28,000 bases of DNA from an uncultured Saprospiraceae bacterium. GTDB taxonomy: Bacteria > Bacteroidota > Bacteroidia > Chitinophagales > Saprospiraceae. Location: NCBI GenBank assembly GCA_938002705.1, contig CALLAG010000192.1:1-28000 (forward strand), given 5' to 3'. The notes beneath the pieces are model-generated. The model was not told where the DNA came from and made no database searches. It saw only the letters and a list, made by a program, of their open reading frames with translations. The translations under genes and the position numbers were made by a program. Below, in pieces: positions 1-6,114 of this stretch (position 1 is its first letter; each line of letters begins with the position of its first letter).

Positions 1-1007
1 TCTGAAGAAATTAGTAGACCATTTTTTCTATGCGTAATTGCACTTGTGATACCCTCAAGATCTGCAGCTACCACTGGAACGTTATATATATTCGCCTCTA
101 AGGCTACTAATCCAAATCCTTCCATATCCCCGTGTACCCTAACATTAGGCATGACCATCACATCTGATTGTGAGAGGATATAATTCTTAGTATTGTGGTC
201 AGCGTTTTTACACCACAGGAATCTGTTTTTTATATCCTTCTGGTCTTCTAAAGCGTATAATTTTTTGTGCTCTGTAGATAAGCCTAAGCATAATTCTATC
301 TGTGTTCTCAGTGTTTTCGGCATTACTTTCAGTACAAAATCTAAGAGGCGATTCTTTGGAGGTTCTGGACCTATAAGAATAAAGGTATAATCCTTAGGCA
401 AATCTCGGAGTACCTTATCTACGAACCATACGAAACCCTTACGTCTTACGGGACGACCTATGGCGACTATTATTTTCTTGCCTTTCTCTCTGTAGTTATC
501 TAATGTCTTTATGACTGAGCTTGGTATTTTTTCTTCTGTGATATGGTCTGTAGTATGGTCTACGCCGTTCTTAATCATATAGACTTTCTCTGATGCAAAT
601 CCTCTATCTATGCATTGCTGTCTTGTATAAGCACTTACTGTAATGATAGCATCAAATGACTTGACGATAGGTAACAATAGTTTCTGGTAGATAACATTAG
701 GAAATACTAAGTCAAGACCGTGATAAGTTGCGATGATTATCTTACCTCTGAGTAAGCTCATCCATGCACAGCAGATTGCACACACACCATCGTTCAGGTG
801 GATGACATCAATGCTCGGGTACTCACGTAATAAGGCAGGGACCCTCCAGAATAGAGAGATAAAAAAGAAAACCAATGATCCATTCTGATCATAGATGACC
901 TTATGTATGTTATCACTATCTGAGAATCCATTGATCAGATGATAGCTTTGTTTTTGCATTCCTCCGATAGACGGAGGATACTTATAACTAATGAACAGTA
1001 TATCCAT
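1..1007 (-). CDS. GT4-family glycosyltransferase, 3' end outside window
   Basis: I translated this frame by hand. It is open from an ATG at 1007 to the window edge (335 residues), so the C-terminus is missing. The product looks like a retaining, nucleotide-sugar-dependent GT-B glycosyltransferase of the cytoplasmic membrane face. The N-terminus DILFISYKYPPSIGGMQ is the usual GT4 start with its glycine-rich acceptor-side loop. IITVSAYTRQ (about 121-130) and IKNGVD (about 145-150) are typical linker motifs. GRPVRRKG (184-191) supplies the phosphate-binding Arg/Lys pair, and EGFGLVALE (296-304) is the EX7E donor-site motif. Its start lies inside the end of the upstream membrane-protein gene (20-base overlap), which implies one transcript and coupled translation. 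The sugar specificity cannot be read from the sequence. Family confidence is high. Confidence 0.9.
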   Translation of the reverse strand, partial: MDILFISYKYPPSIGGMQKQSYHLINGFSDSDNIHKVIYDQNGSLVFFFISLFWRVPALLREYPSIDVIHLNDGVCAICCAWMSLLRGKIIIATYHGLDLVFPNVIYQKLLLPIVKSFDAIITVSAYTRQQCIDRGFASEKVYMIKNGVDHTTDHITEEKIPSSVIKTLDNYREKGKKIIVAIGRPVRRKGFVWFVDKVLRDLPKDYTFILIGPEPPKNRLLDFVLKVMPKTLRTQIELCLGLSTEHKKLYALEDQKDIKNRFLWCKNADHNTKNYILSQSDVMVMPNVRVHGDMEGFGLVALEANIYNVPVVAADLEGITSAITHRKNGLLISS

Positions 1008-1995
1008 CGCTGATTGTTTTTATGTTATTTAGACTTTCTGAACTTCTTCTCGTATAGATGATATATGAGATTAGACCAAAAACTATCCACCACAATTGGC
1101 GTATTCTTCTTAGGATACTTACGACTACCCACACACCTTCATCTTTGACATTTAGCATAGAGAGAAAATACTTATTGCCATATTCTTCTATACCGATCTG
1201 ACCTGGAATAAATGACATCACACTACGCAATAAAGATGTACCTATCTCCAATCCCAAAGCCGAAAGAAAACTGATATTGATATCTAAGATTGTAAGTATG
1301 TACAGATACTCTAATGCGCCTGCGAGATAGTGCATGATCAATAAACCAATGACAATAAGAATGTAGGTAGGTCTATCTTTTCTCAGTGTATATATATCTT
1401 GGTTGTAGCCTTTAATTTTAGGCAGGTGTATCTTCATTAACCTTCCTCCTGATACCTTACTAATTATAGAAGCCGCCTTATGGAGCCATAAGTTCTTATG
1501 AAAAAGTAACATCAATAATAATACAGCAATGCATATTACAATTGTAAATATGGAAACTGAAACCACATGAGAAGTGAATACATCACCTATAAGAAATACA
1601 AGTACAAATAGGACTACCATCAAATAACTGAACCAAGTCAACAACCTTGATATAATGACTGATTGAGAAATATCGGATGACTTGTAGCCGACCTTAGACA
1701 TGAGATATACCTTGATCGCATCTCCTGCTATGACCCCTGTAGGATTTGTAAGACTTAATGCCTCTCCTATCTGCCTAACAATAAAAAATCTACCTAAATG
1801 GCGGATATTAAAAATAGAATTGACAGAAAACATCCATGCCAATGTGCCTAATATATATGCTACAAATGAAAATGCAATCACGCCGATTATCTTATAGCCT
1901 AAGATATCAACCTGTAATAGCAGTAACCTAAAATCTATATCCCGAAGAAATAAGATAAGCAAGCCTGCTGTAATTATGTATATGATATACTTCAC
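988..1995 (-). CDS. Flippase-like integral membrane protein (lysylphosphatidylglycerol synthase TM-region family)
   Basis: This 335-residue protein has about eight hydrophobic segments, starting with a helix at 3-17. The segment RQIGEALSLTNPTGVIAGDAIKVYL (about 74-98) matches the conserved region of the UPF0104/AglD-like family, including the N-P-x-G and G-D-x-x-K/R elements; ISFLSALG and FIPGQIGIEEYG near 230-270 fit the family's second conserved block. The family is the membrane half of MprF and stands alone in many polysaccharide and hopanoid loci, where a lipid or lipid-linked sugar flippase role is proposed. The start is GTG at 1995 because no ATG lies near the N-terminal helix. The gene overlaps the downstream glycosyltransferase by 20 bases, which suggests a shared lipid-linked glycan task. 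The exact substrate is unknown. Confidence 0.8.
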   Translation of the reverse strand: MKYIIYIITAGLLILFLRDIDFRLLLLQVDILGYKIIGVIAFSFVAYILGTLAWMFSVNSIFNIRHLGRFFIVRQIGEALSLTNPTGVIAGDAIKVYLMSKVGYKSSDISQSVIISRLLTWFSYLMVVLFVLVFLIGDVFTSHVVSVSIFTIVICIAVLLLMLLFHKNLWLHKAASIISKVSGGRLMKIHLPKIKGYNQDIYTLRKDRPTYILIVIGLLIMHYLAGALEYLYILTILDINISFLSALGLEIGTSLLRSVMSFIPGQIGIEEYGNKYFLSMLNVKDEGVWVVVSILRRIRQLWWIVFGLISYIIYTRRSSESLNNIKTISDGYTVH

Positions 1996-2259
1996 TCTTT
2001 TGCTTTAGTCTTACCAAATGTATTGTAGGCCTAAGCAATTAGCGTCTCATTGTACCTTTTGATGGTCCCACTTATAGGAAGTGAGACGTGATTACAGGTA
2101 ATGAGACATGAGTGTAAATCTTAGTAGGAAGAAAATTGTATTGTGTAAATATTTAGTTTTTTAAGAAACATTGCGTTCAAAAATAATTTAAATAGAGCTT
2201 AACGTTTGTAATGAAATACTAAAAATCAATACCACTAATAATGAATCGTACAAATACAA
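1996..2259. other. Non-coding stretch between flippase-like gene and small secreted protein
   Basis: No convincing gene is visible on either strand. CGTCTCA (2043-2049) and TGAGACG (2082-2088) form a loose inverted repeat with a 32-base gap, and a third related string (atgagaca, near 2100) follows. The rest is AT-rich without recognisable structure. Confidence 0.5.
2015..2022 (-). promoter_or_regulatory. Candidate Bacteroidota -7 element (TACATTTG)
   Basis: The minus strand carries TACATTTG, a full match to TAnnTTTG, about 20 bases upstream of the GTG start at 1995. No TTG box is seen at the right distance upstream, so only half of the promoter is supported. Confidence 0.35.
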
Positions 2260-2290
2260 AAAGACCGAATGGTAATACCATTCGGTCTTT
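2260..2290 (-). terminator. Rho-independent terminator of the small secreted protein gene
   Basis: A perfect inverted repeat has 15-base arms (2260-2274 and 2276-2290) around a single central A at 2275. On the minus strand the stem runs into a T-rich tail (TTTTTGTATTTG). It lies about 30 bases past the stop of the 2323-2700 gene. The plus-strand side (GGTCTTTCTT) is also T-rich, so it may work in both directions. Confidence 0.8.
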
Positions 2291-2322
2291 CTTATAATGA
2301 AAACCTGGATTATCTTATTATA

Positions 2323-2700
2323 CTATTCATTAACCGTAAGGTTAGTAAACTGTATCGTTGTATTATTCTTAGTTATAAAGCCTATCTTATATGCTCCTGT
2401 CTCAAACATATTCTTAGAGATCTTTAATTTTTTAGACATGACTGGTAGCTGGTACATTAACTTTCCCGCCTCATCAAATATCTGTAGATAGTTAACATAA
2501 TCTGCCGTCACGAAGTGTAGCACATCCATCGTGGCATTATATTCTGCTACCTGGAAGAAATCTTTCTGAGCTACATTAACGACACTTAACTCTACCGTAG
2601 GAGATGCAATCAGTGACAATTCTGACTCAGGTGTTACTGAAGCTAATGACGAACTGACCATTGTTACTGCGAAGATGATTGTGACTATTAATGTTTTCAT
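2323..2700 (-). CDS. Small secreted protein of unknown function, beta-strand-rich C-terminus
   Basis: This 125-residue protein has a clear Sec signal peptide (MKTLIVTIIF, hydrophobic to about residue 20, cleavage near SLA-S). I do not recognise the mature part by name. Residues 72-110 (LQIFDEAGKLMY, then ISKNMFETGAYKIGFIT) follow the pattern of the type IX secretion C-terminal sorting domain: a 'bioD-x-x-G' strand, an 'idls-x-f-x-x-G-x-Y' turn and a closing strand. It differs in continuing another 15 residues without the usual basic end. It could instead be a small envelope protein that reuses this fold. It has its own promoter and terminator, so it is transcribed alone. The ATG at 2700 lies about 17 bases from the predicted transcription start. 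Confidence 0.75.
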   Translation of the reverse strand: MKTLIVTIIFAVTMVSSSLASVTPESELSLIASPTVELSVVNVAQKDFFQVAEYNATMDVLHFVTADYVNYLQIFDEAGKLMYQLPVMSKKLKISKNMFETGAYKIGFITKNNTTIQFTNLTVNE

Positions 2701-2723
2701 GACTTTACCTTTTAATTATGATT

Positions 2724-2754
2724 CAAATATAGACCCCATATCTACCCATTCAAA
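2724..2754 (-). promoter_or_regulatory. Bacteroidota-type promoter for the small secreted protein
   Basis: Reading the minus strand, TTTG (2754-2751) is followed by a 19-base spacer and TATATTTG (2731-2724). This matches both the -33 TTTG and -7 TAnnTTTG boxes at the expected spacing. Transcription would begin near 2717, giving a leader of roughly 17 bases. Confidence 0.65.
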
Positions 2755-2825
2755 CAGTTAAGCCCCTACGACTCAACCTGCTTTGCTCACAAACCCTATA
2801 CAGCATACGATATAGCTCCTTATTT

Positions 2826-2843
2826 ATGACAAGTTCTTGTCAT
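2826..2843. repeat. 18-bp palindrome
   Basis: ATGACAAG (2826-2833) and CTTGTCAT (2836-2843) are perfect arms around TT. It lies in the non-coding stretch 2701-3271, about 70 bases upstream of the small-protein promoter. It could be an operator or an RNA hairpin; there is no T-run next to it. Confidence 0.5.
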
Positions 2844-2957
2844 TGGGTATTTGGACATGATTGATATAAATGAAAAAATCGATTGTACTTACTCATTTGG
2901 GATTCGCTAATTGCCTTATTCCAATAATCTTTTTATTAATCCTCTGCAAGTAACTAA

Positions 2958-3031
2958 CGGAAGCATTTAAGAGCGTCAAGATAAAATCTTGATATCACTA
3001 CGACGTAGGCACAGCCAACGCCGAGCATTGG
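2958..3031. repeat. 74-bp direct repeat, copy 1
   Basis: The same 74-base string recurs at 3129-3202 and differs only in the loop of an internal hairpin. Here the hairpin is TCAAGAT-aaa-ATCTTGA. The unit also contains CTACG-a-CGTAG and a GGC-aca-GCC mini-stem, and ends in CCGAGCATTGG. It has no ORF, no terminal inverted repeats and no obvious target-site duplication. Confidence 0.85.
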
Positions 3032-3090
3032 TTTCTTGATCTGATTCGTCATATATATCGAGAAGGAAAACATTTTGATTTGTAACACGG

Positions 3091-3120
3091 ACATAAGTGA
3101 TTAGTAGTCTCACTTATCCG
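3091..3120. repeat. Imperfect hairpin between the two 74-bp repeats
   Basis: CGGAcATAAGTGA pairs with TCACTTATCCG across about nine bases, with one bulged C. It lies between the two repeat copies and may be part of the same structured element. Confidence 0.4.
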
Positions 3121-3128
3121 TCTTCTGG

Positions 3129-3202
3129 CGGAAGCATTTAAGAGCGTCAAGAATAAATCTTGATATCACTACGACGTAGGCACAGCCAACGCCGAGCATT
3201 GG
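3129..3202. repeat. 74-bp direct repeat, copy 2
   Basis: Second copy of the unit at 2958-3031, starting 171 bases downstream. The hairpin loop reads TCAAGA-ataaa-TCTTGA, so the stem survives although the loop differs. A third short relic of the unit's end (CCGAACATTGG) follows at about 3223-3233. Confidence 0.85.
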
Positions 3203-3212
3203 GACCAAAGGG

Positions 3213-3231
3213 AATGTTCATACCGAACATT
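3213..3231. repeat. Inverted repeat AATGTTC / GAACATT
   Basis: Seven-base perfect arms are separated by ATACC. The right arm overlaps CCGAACATTGG, which resembles the terminal string of the 74-bp repeats just upstream. Confidence 0.5.
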
Positions 3232-3242
3232 GGAAATCAAAG

Positions 3243-3262
3243 CTTCACGGGATTGCCTGAAG
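3243..3262 (-). terminator. Weak candidate terminator after the formyltransferase gene
   Basis: On the minus strand CTTCAGG-caatc-CCgTGAAG forms a stem of seven pairs with one bulge, followed by CTTTGATTT. It begins about 10 bases past the stop codon at 3272. The T-tract is poor, so this is tentative. Confidence 0.35.
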
Positions 3263-3271
3263 AGATTTTAA

Positions 3272-4036
3272 TTAATAAAACCGATTACCCCCTTCCAGAA
3301 ACACATCAACATCAGCTCGTGTTGGCGTAGAGAAATAACTTTGTTCCTCATCAGGATTGTCTTGTAAGGTATAATTACCAGATTTGATTTTTTCTATGGA
3401 TTCTATAATGGCATCCATGCCTATCTTTTTGGTATGTTGGATGAGTTGCTCTTGGGTTCTATCGCCTATTGTAACTTTTTTCTGTACGAGTATAGGGCCG
3501 CTGTCTATGCCTTCATCTACGAAGAATATGGAGACGCCTGTTTCCTTCTCTTTGTTTTTCATAACCCAGAAAGTAGGTAGTAGACCTCTGTACTTTGGCA
3601 GTAATGCCGTATGTAGATTGATGCAACCTTTAGGCGCTAAGTCTATGATAGGTCGCTTGAATATTTGATTACCAGCTATAGATATGAGTAGATCGGGAGA
3701 GAATGATCTGATCTTTTCTATAGAGCTGGTATGGTTGATTTTCTTTTCTAATCGTACGAGCGGGATATTGTGTTTACTTAGTACGTGGGCTATTTTTTTG
3801 TTCTTATTGAATTTGTTGAGGACATACTTTATACCATAACGTAAGAAGAACTTGGTACCGAAAATACCTTGTGTTTCTTTAGCTTGTTCTATGAGGCTTT
3901 TTCGCTTACCGAAAGCGCCTACTTCGAAGAGCACACAGGCGACGACTTCAGAATCAGGCGGCAGTTGACTGATAAGATAGTTGATATTCTCAGCCAGAAA
4001 AAAAGGATCATCTTGTGTCAGGAGTACTAAACGCAT
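3272..4036 (-). CDS. Stand-alone formyltransferase-domain protein
   Basis: This 254-residue protein belongs to the formyltransferase fold family (methionyl-tRNA formyltransferase, GART and sugar N-formyltransferases). The catalytic triad is readable: Asn140 and His142 in CINLHTALLPKYRG, and Asp178 in VDEGIDSGPIL. The SIAGNQIF segment (119-126) matches the family's folate-side loop. The OB-fold C-terminal domain of true Fmt is missing; the protein ends about 75 residues after the Asp. It therefore more likely formylates an amino sugar or another small amine using 10-formyl-tetrahydrofolate, in keeping with the glycan genes nearby. It lies 21 bases downstream of radA on the same strand, so co-transcription is likely. 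The acceptor is unknown. Confidence 0.8.
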   Translation of the reverse strand: MRLVLLTQDDPFFLAENINYLISQLPPDSEVVACVLFEVGAFGKRKSLIEQAKETQGIFGTKFFLRYGIKYVLNKFNKNKKIAHVLSKHNIPLVRLEKKINHTSSIEKIRSFSPDLLISIAGNQIFKRPIIDLAPKGCINLHTALLPKYRGLLPTFWVMKNKEKETGVSIFFVDEGIDSGPILVQKKVTIGDRTQEQLIQHTKKIGMDAIIESIEKIKSGNYTLQDNPDEEQSYFSTPTRADVDVFLEGGNRFY

Positions 4037-4057
4037 ATCATATTATTGGACGCAAAT

Positions 4058-5428
4058 TTATGAAAAGACTTGACTTACTAAGTCTTCGATTTTGCTTAAT
4101 GGAATGACTTCTATAGGATAGTTTTTCTTACTTAAGCCTTTCATATTGTATTTAGAAATTAAGATCTGCTCGAAGCCGAGACGAGCTGCTTCTTCTATTC
4201 TTTGCTCTATTCTATTGACGGCTCTGATCTCACCAGTCAGACCTACTTCGCCAGCAAAGCATATCTTACTATTGACACTAATATCCTGAAGCGAAGAGAT
4301 GAGGGAGGCTAATATCGAAAGATCAATGGCTGTGTCTTGTACTTTAATCCCTCCTGCGATATTGAGAAATACGTCGCTTTGACCAAAAAATAATCCAGCT
4401 CGCTTTTCTAATACTGCCAGTAACATACTTAACCTCCTTAAGTCATATCCTGTAGCGGACCTCTGTGGTGTACCATATATGGCTTGGCTCACAAGTGCTT
4501 GTGTCTCTATAAGCATAGGACGTAATCCTTCTATAGTAGATGCTACGGAGGTACCGCTCAGTTGCTCATCACTTTGTGATAGGAGTAATTCTGATGGATT
4601 CTCTACAGTCTTAAGACCTGATGCTTCCATAGCGTATATACCGATCTCATCAGTAGACCCAAATCTGTTCTTCTTAGTCCTCAAGATTCTATATATGTGA
4701 TTCCTATCTCCTTCAAATTGTAATACGGTGTCTACGATATGCTCGAGGATCTTAGGGCCTGCGATATGACCTTCTTTATTAATGTGACCTATGATGAATA
4801 CAGGGATGTTGCTCTCCTTGGCGAATACTTGTAAGTCGGAAGTACAATCTCTCACCTGAGTGAGACTTCCGGGAGTACTATCTATATGTGGAGAGCTGAC
4901 CGTCTGTATAGAATCTATGATGATAATATCAGGCTGTAGGTCTTGGGCCTGCTTGAGGATCTTGGTAAGGTTCGTTTCTGTTAGGATATGACATGAGGAG
5001 TTAGTCAGCCCTATTCTCATAGCTCTCATCTTAATCTGCTCAGCACTTTCTTCTCCTGATACATAGAGTACTTTGAAGTTAGATCTTATAGCGAGCTGTA
5101 GTAGAAGTGTGGACTTACCTATACCTGGCTCGCCACCTATGAGTATGACTGAGCCCGGCACAATCCCTCCTCCCAGTGACCTGCTCAGCTCCTTATCTTC
5201 TAATGTAAGTCGGGGTGTCGTGCTGTGCTTGACATCTTGTACAAGAATAGGCTTATGGGTTTTCTTTTCTGGTCCTTGCCACGTTTTTTTCTTCTTTTCG
5301 GTAGCGGACTCTCTATTGATGATTTCTTCTACGTAGGTGTTCCATTCATTGCAACTAGAGCACTTTCCTTCCCATTTAGTGGAATTGTGACCGCAATTAG
5401 AACAAATAAATACTTTTTTTTCCTTCAT
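4058..5428 (-). CDS. radA: DNA repair protein RadA
   Basis: RadA is a RecA-like ATPase that promotes branch migration during recombination. The domains run in order. The N-terminal zinc finger has Cys9, Cys12, Cys23 and Cys26. Walker A is GGEPGIGKS (98-106) and Walker B is IIIIDSIQT (168-176). The RadA-specific KNRFG motif is at 253-257, and a Lon-protease-like C-terminal domain ends the protein. The 456-residue length is normal for the family. I chose the ATG at 5428, which begins MKEKKVFICSNCG; the frame stays open to a TTG at 5446, but those six extra residues precede the conserved start. A small formyltransferase gene follows 21 bases downstream. The long upstream region holds the tandem hairpin array. 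Identification is very secure. Confidence 0.97.
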   Translation of the reverse strand: MKEKKVFICSNCGHNSTKWEGKCSSCNEWNTYVEEIINRESATEKKKKTWQGPEKKTHKPILVQDVKHSTTPRLTLEDKELSRSLGGGIVPGSVILIGGEPGIGKSTLLLQLAIRSNFKVLYVSGEESAEQIKMRAMRIGLTNSSCHILTETNLTKILKQAQDLQPDIIIIDSIQTVSSPHIDSTPGSLTQVRDCTSDLQVFAKESNIPVFIIGHINKEGHIAGPKILEHIVDTVLQFEGDRNHIYRILRTKKNRFGSTDEIGIYAMEASGLKTVENPSELLLSQSDEQLSGTSVASTIEGLRPMLIETQALVSQAIYGTPQRSATGYDLRRLSMLLAVLEKRAGLFFGQSDVFLNIAGGIKVQDTAIDLSILASLISSLQDISVNSKICFAGEVGLTGEIRAVNRIEQRIEEAARLGFEQILISKYNMKGLSKKNYPIEVIPLSKIEDLVSQVFS

Positions 5429-5525
5429 TAAACTATTGATAATCAATATGATACATATCTATAAAAAAAAGTTCCTACAAAACCATAAAATATATGTGAC
5501 TTATAAGTGTGACCTCGTCTAAAAG

Positions 5526-5549
5526 TAGATCTGAAACAGTTCAGGTCTA
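5526..5549. repeat. Strong hairpin upstream of the tandem array
   Basis: TAGATCTGAA (5526-5535) pairs with TTCAGGTCTA (5540-5549) over ten pairs including one T-G wobble, with loop ACAG. A smaller GATTC-tttt-GAATC stem follows near 5571-5584. Neither has a T-tract. They precede the repeat array and may be part of the same structured transcript. Confidence 0.5.
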
Positions 5550-5618
5550 TACGCAAATAAGCATATAAGATTCTTTTGAATCATAAAGATAGATTGTTTT
5601 CAATTGGTTTTTTGGGGT

Positions 5619-5656
5619 ACAGGGTGCTATAATATAACTTATGGCACCCTGTTTTT
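5619..5656 (+). terminator. Terminator-like hairpin of repeat unit 1
   Basis: Stem 5619-5632 pairs with 5639-5652 (14 pairs with one T-G wobble at 5628/5643); loop TATAAC; then TTTTT. The outer part is ACAGGGTGC/GCACCCTGT. Confidence 0.65.
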
Positions 5657-5714
5657 AGAAAATCATAATTACTGAAAATAGAAGATAGATTGTTTTCAAT
5701 TGGTTTTTTGGGGT

Positions 5715-5752
5715 ACAGGGTGTTATAATATAACTTATGACACCCTGTTTTT
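5715..5752 (+). terminator. Terminator-like hairpin of repeat unit 2, with compensatory change
   Basis: Same stem as unit 1, but position 5723 is T instead of C and its partner 5740 is A instead of G. A C-G pair has become T-A, so the stem remains fully paired. This supports selection on the folded form. TTTTT follows. Confidence 0.65.
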
Positions 5753-5810
5753 AGAAAATCATAATTACTGGAAACAGAAGATAGATTGTTTTCAATTGGT
5801 TTTTTGGGGT

Positions 5811-5847
5811 ACAGGGTGCTATAATGTAATTATGGCACCCTGTTTTT
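5811..5847 (+). terminator. Terminator-like hairpin of repeat unit 3
   Basis: ACAGGGTGC/GCACCCTGT as in unit 1. The apex differs by a one-base deletion and substitutions, yet re-pairs as ATAAT-gta-ATTAT (5821-5833). This gives a 15-pair stem with a three-base loop, followed by TTTTT. Confidence 0.65.
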
Positions 5848-5896
5848 GGAATATACCAACCCATCTGATTAGAAATTGAATTTCAACAAAAAAACA

Positions 5897-5937
5897 AAGG
5901 GTGATAAGTTAATTTCTTATCTTTTACGAGCTCCCTT
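5897..5937. repeat. Nested inverted repeats between array units 3 and 4
   Basis: GATAAG (5903-5908... read with the preceding base as 5903-5908) and CTTATC (5916-5921) form an inner stem followed by TTTT. AAGGG (5897-5901) and CCCTT (5933-5937) could close an outer stem. It sits in the 94-base gap that separates the fourth repeat copy from the tandem block. Confidence 0.4.
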
Positions 5938-5951
5938 AAAAACGGAAAGAA

Positions 5952-6023
5952 AGATTGTTTTCAATTGGTTTTTTGGGGTTATGCAGGGTGCTACGTTTAC
6001 GTAGTAGCCCTGTTCTTGTTTTT
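5952..6023 (+). repeat. Dispersed fourth copy of the box-plus-hairpin repeat
   Basis: The 28-base box recurs exactly at 5952-5979. The hairpin that follows (5984-6012) is quite different: CAGGG/CCCTG outer stem, a small internal loop, then CTACG-ttta-CGTAG. It ends in TTCTTGTTTTT. So the box is preserved at sequence level and the hairpin mainly at structure level. The unit starts 169 bases after unit 3. It lies 90 bases downstream of the stop of the GT2 gene on the other strand; on that strand the stem is followed by ATAACCCC, so it is not that gene's terminator. Confidence 0.75.
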
Positions 6024-6114
6024 AGGCCATACTAGCTACTTCAGTCAAGCAGTTACACATTTTTTGATATGAGTACTATAGGAAATATCGGAATTAGAAG
6101 CTACATGGATATAA

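Larger units (their letters stand above)
5591..5857 (+). repeat. Tandem 96-bp repeat array, three copies, each with box plus hairpin
   Basis: Units begin at 5591, 5687 and 5783 with an exact 96-base period. Each starts with the same 28-base box (first half AGATTGTTTTCAAT, second half TGGTTTTTTGGGGT), runs directly into a 14-15 bp hairpin and ends in TTTTT; the first two units then carry an AT-rich tail of about 34 bases. The box is identical in all copies, while the hairpins vary only in ways that keep pairing. There is no plus-strand gene upstream that these terminators would serve, and no ORF longer than a few codons starts inside. The simplest reading is a family of tandem small RNAs transcribed on the plus strand, divergent from radA. 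No clear TAnnTTTG promoter was found, so this stays an inference. Confidence 0.8.

Noticed and set aside
193..390. 65-residue plus-strand ORF near the left edge
   Set aside because: It is antisense to the conserved GT4 glycosyltransferase frame on the minus strand.
2958..3202. Insertion sequence or MITE remnant
   Set aside because: The 74-bp copies have no terminal inverted repeats and no flanking target duplications, and no transposase fragment could be read around them.
5641..5658. Tiny ORFs (ATG GCA CCC TGT TTT TAG, Met-Ala-Pro-Cys-Phe) in each repeat
   Set aside because: They lie in the hairpin's right arm and T-run, and unit 3 reads through into unrelated sequence; the pattern is explained by the stem.
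5591..6023. CRISPR-like array
   Set aside because: The tandem units are almost identical along their whole length with no unique spacers, and no cas gene is present.
5591..6023. Integron attC sites
   Set aside because: No integrase, no cassette ORFs between the units and no attC core sites (GTTRRRY) flanking the stems.
5591..6023. Terminators of the GT2 gene on the minus strand
   Set aside because: On the minus strand the stems are followed by TACCCC or ATAACCCC rather than a T-run; only the plus strand gives terminator form.
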